Assembly: GCA_013298265.1 (NCBI GenBank)
Contig: JAAFHE010000139.1
Coordinates: 1 to 8,143 of the forward strand
Source: Lysobacterales bacterium
GTDB taxonomy: Bacteria; Pseudomonadota; Gammaproteobacteria; Xanthomonadales; Rhodanobacteraceae
DNA length: 8,143 bases
Direction of reading: 5' to 3'
Within the stretch, counting starts at the first letter, position 1. Each line of letters starts with the position of its first letter. The notes beneath the pieces were generated by a model, which did no database searches, was not told the origin of the DNA, and saw nothing but the letters and a program-made list of their open reading frames with translations. This document shows, piece by piece, positions 7,001 to 8,143 of this stretch. The position numbers and the translations under genes were made by a program.

Positions 7001-7519
7001 ATCGAGGTCGACGAAGAAGTCGAACTGCAGGCGCAGCGCCAGCGGTTGATCCAGGAATGCCGCGACGCCCTCAAGCAGCAGCTACCGGGCTACATGGTGC
7101 CGACGGTCTATGTGGTGCTCGAGGCACTGCCGCTGTCGGCCAACGGCAAGGTGGATCGCAAGGCGTTGCCGGAACCGGGCGAAGACGCGCTGCAGCGTGC
7201 GGCCTATATGGCACCGCGCACCGATACCGAAGCGACACTGTGCACGCTGTGGGCCGACGTGCTCGGCCTGCAGCAGGTCGGCATCCACGACAACTTCTTT
7301 GATCTGGGCGGCCACTCGCTGCTGGCGACCCGGCTGATCAGCCAGGTGCGGCAGCGCCTGAACTGCGAGTTGCCGCTGCGTGCGCTGTTCGAACAGCCCA
7401 CCGTCGCGGGCTTTGCCGCGATCGTTTCAAGCGCCGACAGCAATGTGCTGCCGGCTATTAATCCAGTGCAGCGGGACGAGCTGACGCTCGAATACGCCAT
7501 TGAGGAAGGTGAAATCTGA
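890..7519 (+). CDS. Two-module NRPS (docking-C-A-PCP-C-A-PCP), predicted Asn then Asp-like
   Basis: This is a complete 2209-residue cytoplasmic synthetase that adds two amino acids to a peptide received from the upstream protein. Domains in order are: TubC-like docking domain (about 1-54); condensation C1 (69-500, active motif HHIAADG at 202-208); adenylation A1 (520-1030); carrier PCP1 (1043-1115, Ser1079); condensation C2 (1137-1570, HHIASDG at 1268-1274); adenylation A2 (1590-2095); carrier PCP2 (2108-2180, Ser2143); and an acidic tail ending EEGEI. Core motifs of both A domains are present, including the A10 lysines (1023, 2087). By alignment to the GrsA pocket I read DATKVGEVGK (A1, probably Asn) and DLPRVGHVGK (A2, Asp-like). 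There is no epimerization, methylation or thioesterase domain. The GTG start overlaps the previous stop, is preceded by GAGGAG and lets the docking domain begin at residue 1. The end overlaps the next ATG. Codon use changes sharply at the start of C2. Confidence 0.97.
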   Translation: MNLSELLRQCATDGIGLAADGEQLRLSFNGARPEPALLAALKAHKPELLALLRRSAPVAIPRLADRRRTRVSFAQRRLWFVDRYEGGQARQYNIPAALRLAGRIDAAAIATALRGLLQRHEVLRARFVESDGEVWQCVDDIGALPLQQRDLSSTDSAARESAVAALKLEEAAHTFDLARDYPLRVLLLTLAQDDYLLLLTLHHIAADGGSIPVLLREFEQLYAAACAGAADPLPPLALQYGEYAEWQRTNFDVESTSRELAYWRDTLSGAPVVNGLPLDFPRGARETYRGAQFHQHFDAELRRALLVACKRCDATPFVFLQTVFALLLARLGRQSDVVVGFPVAGRSQPHLDALVGLFVNNLALRTRIDGNPRFDVLLRTTRQQFLDSLAHAELPFERLVDAVVAERSGHHPVFQIVFGYNELRQDAPSLAGVAVAGEDLHRDTAKVDLELSVADTGERLVLGWIYNADLFRVESVRAFARSFEALLIAVLADPARPVDDYTLIDGRQRVALLERGRGRCVARDPGGLYARFAQQAARTPNATAVHDVGITLSYAQLQQRCVRLAAYIHASGAAADARIGICLEPSAAALVAVLASACAGHTYVPLEPSHPRARQAFVIDDARIDLVLTRNRLLDGLPLDRIDVTLLDDCEQDDWLAAYDAACDATRADGTLAYILYTSGTTGQPKGVMVAHSGLCNYLDYAADAYCSGPVAGAVVGTPLCFDATLTSLLAPLLRGQAVAFLPQGDALLPALASQLFDASAGWVFKLTPAHLDALLQLRPSGFSVQPHVLVVGGDQLAAALVRRLGVLLPNALIVNEYGPTETVVGCSTWFVAAEPAQADATPTAAPIGRPIDNTRLYVLDANGQLQAPGGVGELYIGGAGVALGYAGRDVLSAQRFLPDAFVQDTAARVYRSGDLVRWNADGELVFLGRADRQVKLRGYRIELDEVEAQLRAIDGVAAAAVAVVDGAGGERALAGYFVPVDATGADALPDTIRRALAERLPDYMVPALFAALDQMPLTVNGKTDYRALAALGAAPASRAGYDAPRNVLEDELARLWQELLGIERVGIRDNFFALGGHSILAMRMTGAVRQRLGMELTLRALFEQPTIATLVPVLQAQVEQAVLPAIRRDAQRVQPPLSFAQQRLWFLDELEGGSSQFNMPAALRLKGELDVAALRRAISRIVERHEVLRTQFVEVDGAVYQVARTAVDVPVPLIDLSGLSAEERGAEVLRRAQADAVASFDLASDLLLRVQVLKLSEDEHAVLFNLHHIASDGWSQGILVRELSTLYAAYRLGQEDPLPALGVQYADYAAWQRDWLQGEVLERELGYWREQLVGAAPVHGLALDRPRPVQQRFRGGLVENKVPVELSQSLQRYARAQGATLFMLLQSAFALLLARYSGESDIVMGTSTAGRTHQDVEGLIGFFINTLVLRSEVRNVPFGELLAQNRERILGAYSHAQVPFEMLVETLKPERSLSYNPLVQVLFSLNNTASSTLSLGDVSLEPLGVAAVGSQYDLELNARESAEGIALGWQYNVDLFEEATIGRMAQAFAYLLDQIAAGTDTPVWELDLLDGVAKNELQAWNATALEPIGDTLVGEIEAHAVRTPDAVALRSGDESLSYAQLNAQANRIAHVLGGQGVTKQSLVGVCAERSIAQLVGVLAVLKAGAAYVPLDPSQPEGRLEEIVAEAGIAVVLCQSELLEESLFEETTRLPLDGRLAQRLYAMSAETNPGISQGSDLAYVLYTSGSTGRPKGVEVTQRAVLDYCAGAQQRYYAKVLRGSFVMTSLSFDLTVPGVYLPWLSGGCVTLAGSEELTAVWRELSAQEEPRLVRLTPSHVRALAGEGIDPSDTAHVFVIGGEALSGADLSLLRQYYPRSRQFNHYGPTEAIVGCSAYEATQDRQSTAVPIGGPLGNAQLFVVGHYGALAPQGAPGELYVGRRELARGYRGQAELTQEKFITDRFGAYERLYRTGDRVRRRSDGELEFLGRLDHQVKVRGYRIELGEIEARLSALAPIHSSAVQVCSGPGGELLVAYLVPAQRIEVDEEVELQAQRQRLIQECRDALKQQLPGYMVPTVYVVLEALPLSANGKVDRKALPEPGEDALQRAAYMAPRTDTEATLCTLWADVLGLQQVGIHDNFFDLGGHSLLATRLISQVRQRLNCELPLRALFEQPTVAGFAAIVSSADSNVLPAINPVQRDELTLEYAIEEGEI
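1094..2389 (+). other. Condensation domain C1 of gene 2
   Basis: It forms the peptide bond between the chain on the gene 1 carrier and the residue loaded by A1. The C motifs are visible: SFAQRRLWFV (72-81), RHEVLRARF (119-127), the catalytic HHIAADG (202-208, His codon at 1493), YGEYAEW (240-246), VGLFVNNLALR (355-365) and HAELPFE (391-397). Its C7 region reads RSGHHPVFQ rather than the usual RDxSRNPL. No extra N-terminal histidine motif of dual C/E domains is seen. Whether it accepts an L or D donor cannot be decided by eye. Confidence 0.92.
2447..3979 (+). other. Adenylation domain A1 of gene 2, predicted Asn
   Basis: It activates an amino acid with ATP and loads it on PCP1. Motifs: LSYAQL (552), LAYILYTSGTTGQPKG (672-687), FDAT (722), NEYGPTE (816-822), GELYIGGAG (873), YRSGDL (911), GRADRQVKLRG (929), LPDYMVP (1001) and NGKTDY (1021-1026). 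Pocket residues by alignment to GrsA are D723, A724, T727, K766, V791, G793, E817, V825, G826 and K1023. Their string, DATKVGEVGK, differs from the established Asn code DLTKLGEVGK at two hydrophobic positions. Motif A2 ends PLEP instead of PLDP. Asn is the best call and Asp is the main alternative. Confidence 0.9.
4016..4234 (+). other. Peptidyl carrier domain PCP1 of gene 2
   Basis: The motif DNFFALGGHSIL (1070-1081) places the phosphopantetheine serine at residue 1079 (codon 4124-4126). It carries the residue loaded by A1 and presents the growing chain to C2. It is followed by about 20 linker residues before the C2 core. Confidence 0.95.
4296..4691 (+). repeat. Direct repeat, copy 1 (C-domain N-lobe of gene 2)
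   Basis: These 396 bases recur at 7748-8143 with an offset of 3452. By direct comparison there are 10 mismatches and no gaps (386/396, about 97.5%). The left edge is sharp: the DNA just before 4296 is unrelated to that before 7748. The right edge is not visible because copy 2 runs to the window end. Confidence 0.97.
4298..5599 (+). other. Condensation domain C2 of gene 2
   Basis: It joins the PCP1-bound chain to the residue loaded by A2. Motifs: SFAQQRLWFL (1139-1148), RHEVLRTQF (1185-1193), HHIASDG (1268-1274, His codon at 4691), YADYAAW (1306), IGFFINTLVLRS (1421), HAQVPFE (1456-1462) and RSLSYNPL (1472-1479). Its first 130 residues are nearly identical to the C domain of the third gene. 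Codon use differs from the module before it: its first 130 codons contain no CGC arginine codon. Confidence 0.94.
5657..7174 (+). other. Adenylation domain A2 of gene 2, Asp-like pocket with unusual residues
   Basis: Motifs: LSYAQL (1617), LKAGAAYVPLD (1662-1672), LAYVLYTSGSTGRPKG (1737-1752), FDLT (1787), NHYGPTE (1878-1884), YRTGDR (1966-1971), GRLDHQVKVRGYRIE (1984-1998), LPGYMVP (2065-2071) and NGKVDR (2085-2090). Pocket residues by alignment to GrsA are D1788, L1789, P1792, R1829, V1853, G1855, H1879, V1887, G1888 and K2087, giving DLPRVGHVGK. The aspartate code DLTKVGHVGK differs by T to P and K to R. Motif A6 is odd, GELYVGRRELARGY in place of the usual GG pair, and A7 ends GDR instead of GDL. 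An acidic substrate such as Asp or a derivative is likeliest, but not certain. Confidence 0.9.
7211..7429 (+). other. Peptidyl carrier domain PCP2 of gene 2
   Basis: The motif DNFFDLGGHSLL (2134-2145) places the phosphopantetheine serine at residue 2143 (codon 7316-7318). It holds the chain for transfer to the C domain of the third gene. Confidence 0.95.
7430..7516 (+). other. Acidic C-terminal tail of gene 2, probable docking peptide
   Basis: About 29 residues after PCP2 run through INPVQRDELTLEY to a final acidic EEGEI. The length, charge and terminal position fit the short motif that binds a TubC-type docking domain. The next protein begins with such a domain. Confidence 0.65.
7506..7512 (+). 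promoter_or_regulatory. Shine-Dalgarno site for the ATG at 7519
   Basis: AAGGTGA ends 6 bases before the ATG at 7519 and matches most of the anti-Shine-Dalgarno complement. It lies inside the last codons of gene 2. The stop and start overlap as TGATG (7517-7521), which points to translational coupling. Confidence 0.8.
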
Positions 7520-7680
7520 TGGTTGCTCATATTGTCCAGCTCGCGCAGCAGCGCGGAATCCACCTGTATCTGCAGGATGGCGCACTGCGTTTCATGGCCG
7601 AGAAGGGTGGCCTCACTGACGAGCTACGCGCGCAACTCGCGGCGAACAAGCAGGCCATCATCGACTACCTCGCTGCGCGC
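7519..7680 (+). other. TubC-like N-terminal docking domain of gene 3
   Basis: Residues 1-54 share the layout of the gene 2 docking domain (helix, beta-hairpin around DGALRF, basic helix) but little sequence beyond the pattern. That divergence fits a docking pair with its own specificity. The domain is not part of the 396-base repeat, which starts later. Confidence 0.82.
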
Positions 7681-8143
7681 GGCACGCAGTCTGATGCAAC
7701 GGTCGACCTGGCCGAAGTGAGGCGCCGCCTGCAGCAGCGCAGCGGTGCCCCCCTGTCGTTCGCACAGCAGCGTTTGTGGTTTCTGGACGAGCTTGAAGGC
7801 GGTAGCAGTCAATTCAACATGCCGGCGGCATTGCGGTTGAAGGGTGAGCTGGATGTGGGGGCGTTGCGGCGAGCGATCAGCCGGATCGTGGAGCGGCATG
7901 AAGTGCTGCGTACGCAGTTCGTGGAAGTGGACGGAGCGGTGTACCAGGTCGCGCGGACGGGGGTGGATGTGCCTGTACCGCTGATCGATCTGAGTGGTCT
8001 GTCCGCTGAGGAGCGCGATGCGGAAGTGTCGCGGCGAGCGCAGGCTGATGCGGTGGCGTCGTTCGATCTGGCCAGTGATCTGCTGCTGCGTGTGCAGGTG
8101 TTGAAGCTCTGGGAGGATGAACACGCGGTGCTGTTCAACCTGC
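7519..8143 (+). CDS. NRPS, 5' end of gene (docking domain and partial C domain)
   Basis: This is the start of a third synthetase gene. It is open to the window edge (208 codons) with no stop. Residues 1-54 are a TubC-like docking domain (MVAHIVQLAQQRGIHLYL, hairpin region DGALRFMAEKG, helix ANKQAIIDYLAAR). A linker of about 22 residues follows, then the core of a condensation domain from residue 77: SFAQQRLWFL (80-89) and RHEVLRTQF. The window stops one base into the codon aligned with the first catalytic His of gene 2 C2, so the active motif is not seen. The C-domain part is almost identical to C2 of gene 2, differing at 5 of 130 residues. The protein should accept the chain from PCP2. Downstream domains and any release domain are unknown. 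The ATG overlaps the previous stop and has a strong ribosome binding site. Confidence 0.96.
   Translation, partial: MVAHIVQLAQQRGIHLYLQDGALRFMAEKGGLTDELRAQLAANKQAIIDYLAARGTQSDATVDLAEVRRRLQQRSGAPLSFAQQRLWFLDELEGGSSQFNMPAALRLKGELDVGALRRAISRIVERHEVLRTQFVEVDGAVYQVARTGVDVPVPLIDLSGLSAEERDAEVSRRAQADAVASFDLASDLLLRVQVLKLWEDEHAVLFNL
7748..8143 (+). repeat. Direct repeat, copy 2 (C-domain N-lobe of gene 3)
   Basis: This copy matches 4296-4691 in the same reading frame. Differences are at 7859, 7950, 7961, 7977, 7989, 8016, 8018, 8030, 8091 and 8111. Five change the protein: A to G twice, G to D, L to S and S to W. The first 111 bases are identical. The copy probably continues past the window edge. Confidence 0.97.

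Noticed and set aside
7523..7720. A short + strand frame near the start of gene 3.
   Set aside because: It is out of frame with the ATG at 7519, which has a strong ribosome binding site and encodes a docking domain followed by C-domain motifs.
7624..8124. A - strand frame whose protein closely resembles part of the 2966-5782 antisense frame, which might look like conservation.
   Set aside because: The resemblance is fully explained by the 396-base direct repeat on the + strand, not by selection on the antisense frame.

Overview
The window is one continuous stretch of a modular non-ribosomal peptide synthetase (NRPS) assembly line. All genes are on the + strand, with no intergenic space. The DNA is strongly GC-rich. 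Split synthetases joined by TubC-type N-terminal docking domains, good Shine-Dalgarno sites and one GTG start fit a high-GC proteobacterium. Gamma-, beta- or myxobacterial hosts are all plausible, and the sequence does not fix the genus.

Layout: (1) positions 1-893 hold the 3' end of an upstream NRPS gene, covering the C-terminal part of an adenylation (A) domain, a carrier protein (PCP) and a short acidic tail. (2) Positions 890-7519 hold a complete two-module NRPS of 2209 residues: docking domain, C, A, PCP, C, A, PCP and an acidic tail. (3) Positions 7519-8143 hold the 5' end of a third NRPS gene, with a docking domain and the first part of a C domain, cut by the window edge just before its HHxxxDG motif.

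The genes overlap by 4 bases (GTGA, 890-893) and 1 base (TGATG, 7517-7521), each with a Shine-Dalgarno site inside the preceding gene, so they look co-transcribed and translationally coupled. At both junctions an acidic C-terminal tail faces a TubC-like docking domain, which gives the order of peptide transfer: gene 1 to gene 2 to gene 3. The binding-pocket residues of the middle protein read DATKVGEVGK for its first A domain (close to the asparagine code) and DLPRVGHVGK for its second (aspartate-like, with two unusual changes). The window therefore probably adds Asn and then an Asp-like residue to a longer chain. No epimerase, thioesterase, reductase, methyltransferase or tailoring gene is visible, so initiation and release lie outside.

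The most notable structure is a 396-base direct repeat, about 97.5% identical, in which the second C domain of gene 2 and the C domain of gene 3 share the same DNA. The left edge sits exactly at the start of the C-domain core, where codon use in gene 2 also changes abruptly. This suggests recent domain duplication, gene conversion or C-domain exchange.
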